From NCBI GenBank assembly GCA_015233135.1, contig JADFYH010000025.1, forward strand, positions 1-38,411: a stretch of DNA of 38,411 bases, written 5' to 3'. Positions 1 to 8,160 of the stretch are shown here, piece by piece (position 1 is the first letter of the stretch; each line of letters starts with the position of its first letter). Position numbers and translations under genes: made by a program. The notes beneath the pieces are model-generated. The model was not told where the DNA came from, searched no databases, and saw nothing but the letters and a program-made list of their open reading frames with translations. This stretch comes from Deltaproteobacteria bacterium (lineage in GTDB: Bacteria > UBA10199 > JADFYH01).

Positions 1-30
1 GATCCGTCGCTATTTTTTAGAGGAAAAAGT

Positions 31-116
31 GGGTCCCTATCCTTGCGAACCACCGGGTCCCTATCATGCGTACAGGTGGGGCCCTATCATGCGAACTCCA
101 GGCTCCCTGTCATGCG
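31..116. repeat. Four iterated 23-24 bp spaced repeats
   Basis: Four copies of a motif close to GGGTCCCTATCATGCG start at 31, 55, 78 and 101, separated by about 7 nt of unlike sequence. The period of 23-24 bp is about two helical turns. Only the motif is conserved, so this is an iterated protein-binding array rather than a simple tandem repeat. IS21-family elements are known to carry multiple repeated sites at their ends. The end of such an element just outside the window is my best guess, but no transposase is visible. The array ends about 60 bp before purC. Confidence 0.6.
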
Positions 117-177
117 CGCTGACATATTTACAAAAAACATTTTACTGCTTCGCTAAGATGTGAAACAAGCAGGCAAG

Positions 178-1062
178 ATGTCAGATCAAGCCGTAATCCA
201 AACCCAACTTCAAAAGTATAAAAAAACCTATCAGGGCAAGGTGCGGGATCTTTATGATTTGGGCAATAAGATGCTTTTGGTTGCCACAGATCGCCTGTCG
301 GCCTTTGATTATATCCTCAAAAATCCTATCCCTACAAAAGGGAAGATTCTTACCCAGCTTTCCGTTTTCTGGTTCAAACAAACGCAAAATTTAATTTCCA
401 ATCATCTTTTATCCACCGATATTTCTCCTTATGTTGCAAATGAGAATGAAAAAAACATGCTCGAAGGTCGAACCATGGTGGTCAAGAAGTTAAAACGTCT
501 GGATGTGGAAGCCATTGTGCGAGGCTATCTGACCGGCTCTGCCTGGGTGGCTTATCAAGAGACAGGCAAAGTGAATGGGATTAAGCTTCCAGCAGCTCTG
601 CGAGATGGGGATCCTTTGCCAGAGCCTCTTTTCACGCCTTCCACCAAAGCGGAAGTAGGGACCCACGATGAACCTCTCACTTTTGACGAGACCGTAAATC
701 TTATTGGTGGGGACTGGGCGGAGAAAATGAGAGAGGCCGCTTTAAAGATCTTTAAACAGGCTTCTGGGCAAGCAGATAAAAATGGCTTACTCATTGCCGA
801 TACGAAAATGGAATTTGGAATCAGTGATTTTGGGCAACTCACTTTAATTGACGAACTCCTTACTCCCGATTCATCCCGTTTCTGGCTCAAAGAAGAATAC
901 GTTCCAGGAAGATCTCCCAATCCCTGGGACAAACAACTGGTTCGAAATTATTTGCTGAGCACGACTTGGGATAGAAATTCTCCTCCACCCGAATTGCCTG
1001 GGGAGATTATAAATGAGACTTTGTTTCGCTATCAGAGTATTGCAGAAAGGTTGATGAAATGA
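178..1062 (+). CDS. purC: Phosphoribosylaminoimidazole-succinocarboxamide synthase (SAICAR synthetase)
   Basis: This enzyme joins CAIR and aspartate with ATP to make SAICAR, a middle step of IMP synthesis in the cytoplasm. The protein is about 294 aa, near the family norm. It opens with the conserved GKVRDLYDL nucleotide-binding segment and DRLSAFD, and later has the family motif IADTKMEFG. A GTG at 160 would add six residues. I prefer the ATG at 178 because AGG lies just upstream and the conserved domain starts soon after. It is the first gene of the pur operon, and its stop overlaps the purB start by 4 bp (ATGA), suggesting translational coupling. No clear promoter was found in the short leader after the repeat array. 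Confidence 0.95.
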   Translation: MSDQAVIQTQLQKYKKTYQGKVRDLYDLGNKMLLVATDRLSAFDYILKNPIPTKGKILTQLSVFWFKQTQNLISNHLLSTDISPYVANENEKNMLEGRTMVVKKLKRLDVEAIVRGYLTGSAWVAYQETGKVNGIKLPAALRDGDPLPEPLFTPSTKAEVGTHDEPLTFDETVNLIGGDWAEKMREAALKIFKQASGQADKNGLLIADTKMEFGISDFGQLTLIDELLTPDSSRFWLKEEYVPGRSPNPWDKQLVRNYLLSTTWDRNSPPPELPGEIINETLFRYQSIAERLMK

Positions 1063-2357
1063 TCCCCCGTTATTCCCGTCCCGAAATGGCCAGCTTGTGG
1101 ACCGATGAAGCCAAGTTTAATAAGTGGTTGACGATCGAAGTAGCCTCTGCAGAAGCCTGGGCCAAGCTGGGAAAAGTGCCTCTCGAAGCAATTCCTGTCA
1201 TCCAACAAAAAGCAAAATTTGAGGTGGCTCGTGTTTTGGAAATTGAAAAAGAAACCAAACACGATGTGATTGCCTTTGTGCAGAATCTTCAAGACAACAT
1301 TGGACCCGAAGGTCGATTTTTACATCTGGGTCTCACTTCATCGGATGTCGTGGATACGGGTTTTGCGGCTCAACTGAATGATTCAGGGAAATTGATACGT
1401 CAGGGAATTCTGGGGCTGCTGGAAATCCTGAAAGAAAAAGCCTTTCAATACAAAGAGGTCCCGCAAATGGGCCGTACGCATGGTATTCATGCCGAACCCA
1501 TTACCTTTGGGTTAAAATTTGCCCTTTGGTATTCGGAGTTTCAGCGTCACCTCATCCGCTTTGATGCGGCGCATGAACAGATTGCCTACGGAAAAATTTC
1601 GGGTGCGGTGGGAACCTATGCCAATATTGATCCTGCGGTCGAAAAACACATTTGTGACAAGCTGGGAATAAAAACGGAAATCATTGCCACCCAGATTATT
1701 CAACGCGATCGGCATGCCCATTATTTTACTACGCTGGCTTTAATCGCCGCCTCCATCGAAAAAATTGCACTCGAAATCCGCCATCTGCAACGCAGTGAAG
1801 TTTTGGAGGCCGAAGAATATTTTAGTCCGGGCCAAAAAGGCTCTTCGGCCATGCCGCACAAACGCAATCCGATTTTATCCGAAAATCTTTGTGGCCTGTC
1901 TCGTGTGGTCCGATCGAATGCCCTCACCGCTATGGAAAATGTGGCCTTGTGGCATGAGCGAGATATTTCACATTCCTCTGCCGAAAGAATTATTGGCCCC
2001 GATACCAATATCCTGGTCGATTTTATGCTCGCGCGCGTGACGGGGTTACTGAAAAATCTTCTCGTCTATCCGCAAACCATGCTGGAGAACATCAACAAGC
2101 TGAAGGGTCTGGTCTGCGCGCAACCGATGATGTTGGCCCTGGTGCAAAAAGGGATGCAACGCGATGCGGCTTATCGTCTGGTGCAAACGCATGCGATGCT
2201 GACCTGGCAGGACAGAAAAGATTACCAGGAACGCTTGTGGGCTGATCCGGAAATTCAAAAGTATTTTACAAAAGAAGAATTGGCAAAATTGTTTGATCCA
2301 AAACATTCGCTGAAAAATATCGACATGATGTTTGAGAGGGTGTTTGGGGGAAAGTGA
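1059..2357 (+). CDS. purB: Adenylosuccinate lyase
   Basis: This 432-aa fumarase/aspartase-superfamily lyase removes fumarate twice in purine synthesis, from SAICAR and from adenylosuccinate. The superfamily signature GSSAMPHKRNP is at residues 261-271 and contains the catalytic serine (Ser263). The conserved GLTSSDVVDT is at 91-100, and GRTHGIHAEP near 138-147 holds the active-site His141. The length matches the short bacterial PurB class. It overlaps purC by 4 bp and is followed after 4 bp by purS, so it is translated from the same message. Nothing is missing. Confidence 0.96.
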   Translation: MIPRYSRPEMASLWTDEAKFNKWLTIEVASAEAWAKLGKVPLEAIPVIQQKAKFEVARVLEIEKETKHDVIAFVQNLQDNIGPEGRFLHLGLTSSDVVDTGFAAQLNDSGKLIRQGILGLLEILKEKAFQYKEVPQMGRTHGIHAEPITFGLKFALWYSEFQRHLIRFDAAHEQIAYGKISGAVGTYANIDPAVEKHICDKLGIKTEIIATQIIQRDRHAHYFTTLALIAASIEKIALEIRHLQRSEVLEAEEYFSPGQKGSSAMPHKRNPILSENLCGLSRVVRSNALTAMENVALWHERDISHSSAERIIGPDTNILVDFMLARVTGLLKNLLVYPQTMLENINKLKGLVCAQPMMLALVQKGMQRDAAYRLVQTHAMLTWQDRKDYQERLWADPEIQKYFTKEELAKLFDPKHSLKNIDMMFERVFGGK

Positions 2358-2361
2358 ATTT

Positions 2362-2589
2362 ATGAAATCCAAAATCTATGTCACCTTAAAAAACGGTGTG
2401 CTTGATCCTCAAGGCAAGGCGATTCATCACGCACTGGAAAGCATGGGCTTTAAAGGGGTTAAGGAAGTAAGAGTAGGAAAGTATTTTGAAATTGAATCGG
2501 ACTCTGATCTGAATAAAACAGAATTAGAAAGCATGGCGGATAAGTTGCTCGCGAATACCGTGATTGAGAATTATAAGGTGGAGGTTTAA
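2362..2589 (+). CDS. purS: Phosphoribosylformylglycinamidine synthase, PurS subunit
   Basis: PurS is the small dimeric subunit that links the PurQ glutaminase to the small PurL synthetase in the three-protein FGAM synthase. The 75-aa product has the typical opening [15 protein letters not shown], the central [12 protein letters not shown] and the closing [13 protein letters not shown] chose the ATG at 2362, preceded by GGGGGAAAG, rather than an upstream in-frame start at 2332 that would run into purB. It lies between purB and purQ, as is common in organisms with split FGAM synthase. Confidence 0.95.
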   Translation: MKSKIYVTLKNGVLDPQGKAIHHALESMGFKGVKEVRVGKYFEIESDSDLNKTELESMADKLLANTVIENYKVEV

Positions 2590-2594
2590 TACCC

Positions 2595-3272
2595 ATGCAT
2601 TTTTCCATAATCGTTTTTCCCGGCTCCAACTGCGACCGAGATTGTTATCATGTCGTCAAAAATGTTCTTCATCAAGAAGCCGATTTTATCTGGCATAAAG
2701 ATTTTGTCTTGCCCAAGACGGATTGCGTGATTCTTCCGGGCGGCTTTTCCTATGGTGATTACCTGCGTTGCGGGGCTATTGCCAATTTTTCTCCCATAAT
2801 GAAAGAGGTTGTAGCTTTTGCCAACAAGGGTGGAAAAGTTTTGGGGATTTGCAACGGCTTTCAAATTCTCACCGAATCGCGTTTGCTGCCCGGTGTTTTA
2901 CTTCGAAATAAAAATCTTCATTTCATCTGCAAAACAGTGAATTTAAAAGTAGTGAATGCTCAAACTTCTTTTACTGATAACTATAAACTGGCAACTGTAG
3001 TTCAAATGCCCATTGCCCATGCAGAAGGTAATTATTTTGCAGATCCAGATACTCTAAAATCATTGCAGGACAATCAGCAAATTGCGTTTCAATATTGTGA
3101 TGAAAGCGGAGAAGTAAACGAAGCGGCTAATCCCAATGGGGCCCTTCGAAATATTGCAGGTATTTTTAATAAAGAAAAAAATGTACTGGGTTTAATGCCT
3201 CATCCGGAAAGGCTTTCAGAATCTATATTAGGAGGAGAGGATGGGAGAAAAATATTTGAGGGATTGCTATGA
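2595..3272 (+). CDS. purQ: Phosphoribosylformylglycinamidine synthase, glutaminase subunit PurQ
   Basis: This class I glutamine amidotransferase subunit releases ammonia from glutamine for FGAM synthase. The nucleophile elbow VLGICNGFQ places catalytic Cys86. The LMPHPER motif near the C-terminus gives His203 and Glu205 of the triad. The glycine-rich [11 protein letters not shown] near residues 48-58 is typical of PurQ. At 225 aa it is of normal size. The gene starts 5 bp after purS. Its TGA overlaps by 4 bp the start of the small gene at 3269, so the following non-purine pair is tightly coupled to it. Confidence 0.95.
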   Translation: MHFSIIVFPGSNCDRDCYHVVKNVLHQEADFIWHKDFVLPKTDCVILPGGFSYGDYLRCGAIANFSPIMKEVVAFANKGGKVLGICNGFQILTESRLLPGVLLRNKNLHFICKTVNLKVVNAQTSFTDNYKLATVVQMPIAHAEGNYFADPDTLKSLQDNQQIAFQYCDESGEVNEAANPNGALRNIAGIFNKEKNVLGLMPHPERLSESILGGEDGRKIFEGLL

Positions 3273-3508
3273 AAGAATGGGAAAAACCACGTTCTGAAAG
3301 AAAATGGGTAGAGAAAATCTCTCATTCTTATGAGGAAGCTAGGGAGTTTGATGTACATTTTTGGGATCAAGCTAGTCCGGGGGCTCGATTTTACGCGACT
3401 GTGCTAATGGTTCTGGAAGGTTTGAAAATGAAAGGAATGAGCGATGCAGAACTTAGTCAGTGCAGACTTCGAAGAGATATTCAAAATATTAAACGAGTTC
3501 GGGATTAA
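3269..3508 (+). CDS. Small partner protein of the following nucleotidyltransferase (putative antitoxin-like)
   Basis: This 79-aa charged protein has no signal peptide or membrane segment. It has the pattern FDxxFW-(x)n-RFxAxxxMVxE followed by a C-terminal Arg-rich stretch ([13 protein letters not shown]). As I recall, this pattern occurs in short proteins encoded just ahead of DUF6036-type nucleotidyltransferases. The start overlaps purQ by 4 bp, and the end overlaps the nucleotidyltransferase gene by 65 bp in another frame. The pairing suggests a regulatory or antitoxin partner, but that role is inferred from context only. Nothing links it to purine metabolism apart from position. Confidence 0.6.
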   Translation: MKEWEKPRSERKWVEKISHSYEEAREFDVHFWDQASPGARFYATVLMVLEGLKMKGMSDAELSQCRLRRDIQNIKRVRD

Positions 3509-3920
3509 ATATTTGGTAGTTGGCGCATTTGCAGTAATCAATTATACCGAACCTCGTTATACCAAAGATCTCGATATTTTAATTTTGCCTGACATTAACG
3601 ATCATCAGCGAGTCTACCAAGCGTTGAAGAAATTTGGGGCGCCTTTGCAGGGAATTAACCCAGAAGATTTTAAAAATCCAGAGCTGGTGTATCAAATTGG
3701 AGTAGAGCCTTTCCGAATAGATATTTTGACGCAAATTGACGGGGTCAAACTTCCTGAAGTTTGGGATAGAAAAAGTGAAGCTCTTTACGGTGACACTTTA
3801 ATCCATGTGCTCAGTTTTGAGGATATTGTCAGTGCGAAAAGGGCCTCTGCTCGTCCCAAAGATTTATTAGACATTGATACTCTTTATTATCATCAAAAAA
3901 TACGATCTAAAAAAAAATGA
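3444..3920 (+). CDS. Nucleotidyltransferase-fold protein (DUF6036/AbiEii-like), putative toxin
   Basis: This 158-aa protein has the minimal nucleotidyltransferase signature. A GAFAVINY helix is followed by [10 protein letters not shown], with the paired acidic residues of the DxD metal site (Asp-Leu-Asp). A third acidic position is plausible in FRIDIL further on. The C-terminal [22 protein letters not shown] is typical of DUF6036 and MNT-like families. Such proteins are often toxins or their modifiers, but the substrate is not deducible here. It overlaps the upstream partner gene by 65 bp, and its TGA overlaps the purL start by 4 bp. It therefore sits inside the purine operon without breaking coupling. 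An alternative is a house-keeping transferase of unknown target. Confidence 0.72.
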   Translation: MQNLVSADFEEIFKILNEFGIKYLVVGAFAVINYTEPRYTKDLDILILPDINDHQRVYQALKKFGAPLQGINPEDFKNPELVYQIGVEPFRIDILTQIDGVKLPEVWDRKSEALYGDTLIHVLSFEDIVSAKRASARPKDLLDIDTLYYHQKIRSKKK

Positions 3921-6130
3921 ATATCACCCCCGAAATTATCCAAAAACATGGTCTGAATTTAGAAGAATACCAACGCATTTTGACTATCATCGGTCGGGAA
4001 CCTAATCTCGTCGAACTCGGCATCTTTGGTGCCATGTGGTCTGAGCACTGCTCTTATAAATCCTCAAAAGTTCATCTCAGAAAATTTCCCACCACGGGGA
4101 AGCGTATCCTCCAAGGTCCTGGGGAAAATGCAGGGGTCATCGATATCGGCGAGGGCAAGGCCCTTGTTTTCAAAATGGAATCTCACAATCATCCTTCTTT
4201 CATCGAGCCTTATCAGGGTGCAGCAACGGGAGTGGGGGGGATTTTGCGCGATGTCTTTACCATGGGAGCGCGTCCTATTGCCTTGCTGGATTCCCTTCGA
4301 TTTGGGGAAGTCACCCATTCAAAAACCAAATTTTTAGTGAATGGAGTTGTGAGCGGCATTGCCGGCTATGGCAATTGTATGGGGGTTCCCACGGTAGGTG
4401 GCGAAACTTCTTTTGAGCCCTGTTACAACCAAAATAATTTGGTGAATGCGATGTGCGTGGGCTTAGTAGATAAAAATAAAATTTTTAAAGGGATTGCCTC
4501 TGGAGTGGGAAATCCTCTTCTCTATGTGGGCTCCAAAACCGGTCGGGATGGCATCCACGGGGCGGTGATGGCCTCGGCAGAGTTTGATGAGAAGAGCGAA
4601 GAAAAACGACCCACGGTGCAAGTGGGAGATCCCTTTACCGAAAAGCTGCTTTTGGAGGCCTGCCAAGAGCTTTTCCAGAAAGATTTTTTGATCGGCATTC
4701 AAGATATGGGTGCTGCCGGCCTTACTTCTTCTTCTTTTGAGATGGCTTCACGTTCTGGAACAGGATTGAAAATGAATCTGGATGCCGTGCCTGCCCGAGA
4801 AGAAAATATGACGGCCTATGAATTCATGCTCTCTGAATCGCAGGAACGCATGCTTTGTGTGGTTAAGAAAGGCTTTGAAGAAGAGACGATAACTATCTTT
4901 AAAAAATGGGATTTAGATGCAGCGGTTATTGGCGAAGTAACGGCTGATGGACAGATGCAGATTTTTTATCAAGGTGAAAAAGTAGTGGATTTGCCGATTG
5001 AACCTTTGGTGTCGCAGGCGCCGGTTTATGAGAGGGAGATGAGGGCACCGAGTGGTCATAACGCCCCCCAACCCCCTCTTAGCTTAAGAGGGGGAGTAGC
5101 GGATTCTGATAATAATCAGATTTTATTAAAGCTCCTTTCCTCCCCCAACCTCTGCTCCAAACGCTGGATTTACGAGCAATATGATCACATGGTGCAATTA
5201 GGCACAGTGGTGCTTCCGGGTTCAGATGCCGCTGTGCTGCGTATTCCCGGAACCCAAAAAGGAGTAGCTTTATCGGTAGATTGCAATTCTATCTATTGCT
5301 TTCTCAATCCCCGAGAAGGGGGAAAGATCGCGGTCGCGGAAGCGGCGCGAAATGTCGTCTGTTCGGGGGCCGAGCCTTTGGCGATCACCGATTGTCTTAA
5401 TTTTGGAAATCCTGAAAAACCCGAAGTGATGTGGCAATTCAAAGAGGCCGTAGAAGGGATTGCGGAAGCCTGTCTAGCCTTGGATACCCCCGTCACCGGT
5501 GGAAATGTGAGTTTGTACAATGAGACAAAAGGAGAGGCGATTTATCCCACTCCTACCATTGGCATGGTGGGTGTTTTGGAAAACATTACGCATCACACCT
5601 CGAGTTTCTTTAAGGCCGAAGGGGATCTCATCTTTTTAGTGGGCGAGACCCTGGATGAATTGGGAGGGAGTGAATATCAAAAACAAATCGAAGGAAAAGT
5701 AGAGGGGCCTATTCCGATTTTGGATTTAGAAAAAGAAAAAAGAGTTCAAGCTTTTGTTCTCGAGGCTATCCGCACGGGCTTAGTCCAAAGCGCCCACGAT
5801 TTGTCCGAAGGCGGACTGGCCATTGCTTTGGCGGAATCTTGTATTTCAGGTCCAAAAACTTTCGGGGTCCAAATGGATTTGACTCCCGTAGGGGCAATTC
5901 ATGAATTGCCCTTACTGTTCGGCGAATCTCAAAGTCGGGTATTGCTTTCAGCCTCGAGCAATCATAAAGAGAAGTTGCTAAATTTAGCAAAGAAACACGC
6001 TGTTCCATTTGCACAAATTGGCAAAGTAGTCGGCAATCAATTTGAATTGGGAAATTTAATTTCTCTTCCGATTTCTGAAGTAAAAGAGAAGTGGGAGAAT
6101 GGGTTTAGAGAGACGGTTTTAAATAGTTAG
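3917..6130 (+). CDS. purL: Phosphoribosylformylglycinamidine synthase subunit PurL, carrying an in-frame repeat insertion
   Basis: This is the ATP-dependent synthetase subunit of the PurSQL complex, converting FGAR to FGAM with ammonia from PurQ. The product is 737 aa. It begins with the small-PurL N-domain and the conserved [15 protein letters not shown], whose His44 is the likely catalytic residue. It shows [35 protein letters not shown] and, in the second half, [29 protein letters not shown] and [17 protein letters not shown]. Residues 381-393 ([13 protein letters not shown]) are encoded by a dispersed palindromic repeat at 5057-5094. They lie in the linker between the two halves, so activity is probably kept. 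The start overlaps the upstream nucleotidyltransferase gene by 4 bp. Confidence 0.95.
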   Translation: MNITPEIIQKHGLNLEEYQRILTIIGREPNLVELGIFGAMWSEHCSYKSSKVHLRKFPTTGKRILQGPGENAGVIDIGEGKALVFKMESHNHPSFIEPYQGAATGVGGILRDVFTMGARPIALLDSLRFGEVTHSKTKFLVNGVVSGIAGYGNCMGVPTVGGETSFEPCYNQNNLVNAMCVGLVDKNKIFKGIASGVGNPLLYVGSKTGRDGIHGAVMASAEFDEKSEEKRPTVQVGDPFTEKLLLEACQELFQKDFLIGIQDMGAAGLTSSSFEMASRSGTGLKMNLDAVPAREENMTAYEFMLSESQERMLCVVKKGFEEETITIFKKWDLDAAVIGEVTADGQMQIFYQGEKVVDLPIEPLVSQAPVYEREMRAPSGHNAPQPPLSLRGGVADSDNNQILLKLLSSPNLCSKRWIYEQYDHMVQLGTVVLPGSDAAVLRIPGTQKGVALSVDCNSIYCFLNPREGGKIAVAEAARNVVCSGAEPLAITDCLNFGNPEKPEVMWQFKEAVEGIAEACLALDTPVTGGNVSLYNETKGEAIYPTPTIGMVGVLENITHHTSSFFKAEGDLIFLVGETLDELGGSEYQKQIEGKVEGPIPILDLEKEKRVQAFVLEAIRTGLVQSAHDLSEGGLAIALAESCISGPKTFGVQMDLTPVGAIHELPLLFGESQSRVLLSASSNHKEKLLNLAKKHAVPFAQIGKVVGNQFELGNLISLPISEVKEKWENGFRETVLNS
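5057..5094 (-). repeat. 38-nt palindromic unit inserted in frame in purL
   Basis: CATAACGCCCCCCAA (tail, reversed) is followed by a perfect 10-bp stem with 3-nt loop at 5072-5094 (CCCCCTCTTA, GCT, TAAGAGGGGG). It has the same geometry as the units at 6193, 10214 and 13863. It adds 13 codons to purL without a stop or frameshift. Confidence 0.88.
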
Positions 6131-6135
6131 TTATT

Positions 6136-6230
6136 CCTTCCCTTAAGCTAAGGGGAGGTTAGGAGGGGTTATGTCCAATTGGATCCAATTGCCATAACGC
6201 CCCCTGACCCCCTCTTAGCTTAAGAGGGGG
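6136..6230. mobile_element. Inverted pair of palindromic units enclosing an 8-codon mini-ORF
   Basis: The left unit is 6136-6173 (stem-loop 6136-6158, tail TTAGGAGGGGTTATG). The right unit is inverted at 6193-6230 (CATAACGCCCCCTGA, then a perfect 10-bp stem). The 19 nt between them read, from the tail ATG at 6171, as MSNWIQLP followed by TAA at 6195-6197 inside CATAAC. The DUF559 gene element at 9794-10251 has the same layout and the same Leu-Pro-stop ending, so this looks like an internally deleted copy. The 3' stem ends in GGGGG close to the purF start and may supply its ribosome-binding site. Confidence 0.8.
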
Positions 6231-6244
6231 AAGGGTAAGTTCAC

Positions 6245-7621
6245 ATGTGTGGAATTGTCGGCATCTACAATCATCCTGAAGCGGCAAAGCTGGCCTACCT
6301 GGGTTTGTACGCCCTTCAACATCGCGGTCAGGAGTCTGGCGGTATTGTGACCAGCGATGGCCTTCGTCTTCATTCTCATCGTCAGATGGGATTAGTGGCC
6401 GATATTTTTTCCGAGGAATCCTTCAAAAAATTACCCGGTAATTCAGCCATTGGTCATGTCCGTTACTCGACGGCGGGATCATCCGAACTCAAGAACTGCC
6501 AGCCTTTTGTCGTCGATTATTCCCGAGGTGGCATCGCCGTTGCGCACAATGGAAATCTGGTGAATGCGATGGCCGTCCGCGCCGAGTTTGAGGCCCATGG
6601 CTCCATCTTTCAATCCACCATGGATACGGAAGTCATTATTCATCTGATTGCTTCTTCCAAACAAAATTCTTTGGTGGAACGTGTACAATTTGCCCTGAAT
6701 CGCATCAAGGGGGCCTACTCGCTGGTGTTTCTTACCGAGACCCGCATGATTGTCGCGCGTGATCCAGGAGGCTTTCGTCCTCTTGTTTTGGGCGACTTGC
6801 ATGGATCTCCTGTCGTCGTGTCCGAAAGTTGTGCCCTGGATTTGATTGAAGCCAAGTATGTTCGTGATATCGAGCCTGGCGAGATAGTGGTTTTTGATAA
6901 AGACGGCGCTCATTCTTTCAAACTTCCTGAAACAAAAAAACACCATTGTATTTTTGAGTATGTCTACTTTGCTCGTCCGGATTCTAAAATTGATGGAGAT
7001 AATGTCTACGACATCCGCAAAGGCTTTGGTCACCAGCTGGCAAAGGAACATCCCGTTGAAGCGGATATCGTCGTGCCTGTTCCAGATTCGGGCGTGCCGG
7101 CGGCCTTGGGTTATGCCGAAGCATCGGGGATTCCTTTTCAAATGGGGCTCATTCGAAATCATTATGTGGGACGAACTTTTATTGAACCCGAAGACAGCAT
7201 TCGCCACTTTGGTGTAAAAATTAAGCTCAATCCCATTCGCGATCTGATTCAGGGTAAACGCATAGTGCTCGTGGATGATTCCATCGTGCGCGGCACCACC
7301 TCGCGTAAAATTATCAAGATGGTGCGTGATGCGGGGGCGAAAGAAGTACACTTCAGGATTTCATCCCCCCCCACAAAATGGCCCTGTTTTTATGGAATAG
7401 ACACCCCGGACCGCAAACAACTCATCGCGGCCACCCATGAAATTGACGAGATTCGCCGCTATATTACGGCGGATAGCCTGGCCTACCTTTCTACGGAATC
7501 TCTCTATTGGTTCCAAAAAGGGGACTCCAAAGGCTTTTGTGATGCTTGCTTTACAGGTCGCTTTCCAGTACCTTTGACAGATCATCCCGAGATGACGCAG
7601 TTTAGTTTGTGGGAGGATTAG
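6245..7621 (+). CDS. purF: Amidophosphoribosyltransferase (glutamine PRPP amidotransferase)
   Basis: This is the committing enzyme of purine synthesis, making phosphoribosylamine from PRPP and glutamine. The ORF opens with MCGIVGIYN, so Cys2 becomes the N-terminal nucleophile after Met removal and there is no long propeptide. The glutaminase half shows LQHRGQES and HVRYSTAG. The transferase half carries the PRPP loop VLVDDSIVRGTT at about 342-353. Cys235, Cys381, Cys432 and Cys435 sit where the B. subtilis-type enzyme binds a 4Fe-4S cluster, so this is probably an oxygen-sensitive FeS form. At 458 aa it is of normal size. The ribosome-binding region comes from the GGGGGAAGGG at the end of the upstream palindrome pair. 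Confidence 0.95.
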   Translation: MCGIVGIYNHPEAAKLAYLGLYALQHRGQESGGIVTSDGLRLHSHRQMGLVADIFSEESFKKLPGNSAIGHVRYSTAGSSELKNCQPFVVDYSRGGIAVAHNGNLVNAMAVRAEFEAHGSIFQSTMDTEVIIHLIASSKQNSLVERVQFALNRIKGAYSLVFLTETRMIVARDPGGFRPLVLGDLHGSPVVVSESCALDLIEAKYVRDIEPGEIVVFDKDGAHSFKLPETKKHHCIFEYVYFARPDSKIDGDNVYDIRKGFGHQLAKEHPVEADIVVPVPDSGVPAALGYAEASGIPFQMGLIRNHYVGRTFIEPEDSIRHFGVKIKLNPIRDLIQGKRIVLVDDSIVRGTTSRKIIKMVRDAGAKEVHFRISSPPTKWPCFYGIDTPDRKQLIAATHEIDEIRRYITADSLAYLSTESLYWFQKGDSKGFCDACFTGRFPVPLTDHPEMTQFSLWED

Positions 7622-7627
7622 ATTGTC

Positions 7628-7939
7628 GTGCAGAATATTGCCCATTCAAAGAATAATATTCCAGTTCGTTTAACAGATGAACGATGGGCCCATATTACAG
7701 AGGAGCATTCGGAGCTGGCGGGTAGGCGATATGAAGTTTTGGAAACTATTTCAAATCCCGATAAAATTTTGGAAGGTAATTTAGGTGCCTTGATTGCAGT
7801 TCGAAGATTAGAAGTTTATAAAAAACTGTTGCTTGTTGTATATAAAGAATTAGGGGGGGATGGATTTGTGATTACAGCATTTCTTACTTCCCGTGAGAGA
7901 AATTTGGAAAGGAGAAAGATAATATGGCCTTCCCATTGA
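7628..7939 (+). CDS. PBECR-like nuclease-fold small protein, putative toxin
   Basis: This 103-aa protein has the pattern VRLTDERWAHITEEHSEL, then a central ALIAVRRLEV beta segment and a closing DGFVITAFLTSRE. I associate this layout with small BECR-fold nuclease-like proteins (PBECR/DUF4258 type) of toxin-antitoxin loci. The start is GTG, 7 bp after the purF stop. The gene overlaps the next one by 16 bp. Pairing with a DUF2283 protein supports a toxin-antitoxin reading, but catalytic residues cannot be confirmed by eye and the family assignment is from memory. Confidence 0.62.
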   Translation: MQNIAHSKNNIPVRLTDERWAHITEEHSELAGRRYEVLETISNPDKILEGNLGALIAVRRLEVYKKLLLVVYKELGGDGFVITAFLTSRERNLERRKIIWPSH

Positions 7940-8151
7940 AAGATTATTTAGCACTATTGCCTACACTTAAGGCTACTCCTCAAGGTTATCTTTGGTCTTC
8001 CTATGATGAGGAGGCAGATGTCCTCTATGTTAATTTTAAAAAACCATCTTTTGCCACAGACAGCGAAATTACAGATGAAGATATAATCATTCGCTACGAT
8101 GAGAATGAAGATGTGGTTGGTCTTACAATTTTGAATGCTAGTAAAAGATAG
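7924..8151 (+). CDS. DUF2283 domain protein, putative antitoxin
   Basis: This 75-aa protein contains the DUF2283 hallmark YDEEADVLYVNF near residues 28-39, followed by DEDIIIRYDENEDVVGLTILNAS. Members of this family usually sit next to small nuclease-like genes and are considered antitoxin-like. A good Shine-Dalgarno (GGAAAGGAG) lies before the ATG at 7924. The start overlaps the upstream gene by 16 bp, consistent with coupled expression. The antitoxin role is inferred from pairing only. An alcohol dehydrogenase gene follows after 9 bp. Confidence 0.78.
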   Translation: MAFPLKDYLALLPTLKATPQGYLWSSYDEEADVLYVNFKKPSFATDSEITDEDIIIRYDENEDVVGLTILNASKR

Positions 8152-8160
8152 AAGGTCTAA

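Noticed and set aside
31-116. Possible CRISPR array at the left edge
   Set aside because: The repeat core is about 16 nt, intervening stretches are only about 7 nt and there are four imperfect copies. This does not fit repeat-spacer architecture, and no cas gene is present.
6479-7351. Long open frame antisense to purF (290 codons)
   Set aside because: It lies entirely within purF, which has strong conserved motifs. The antisense product has no recognisable domain and no ribosome-binding site of note.
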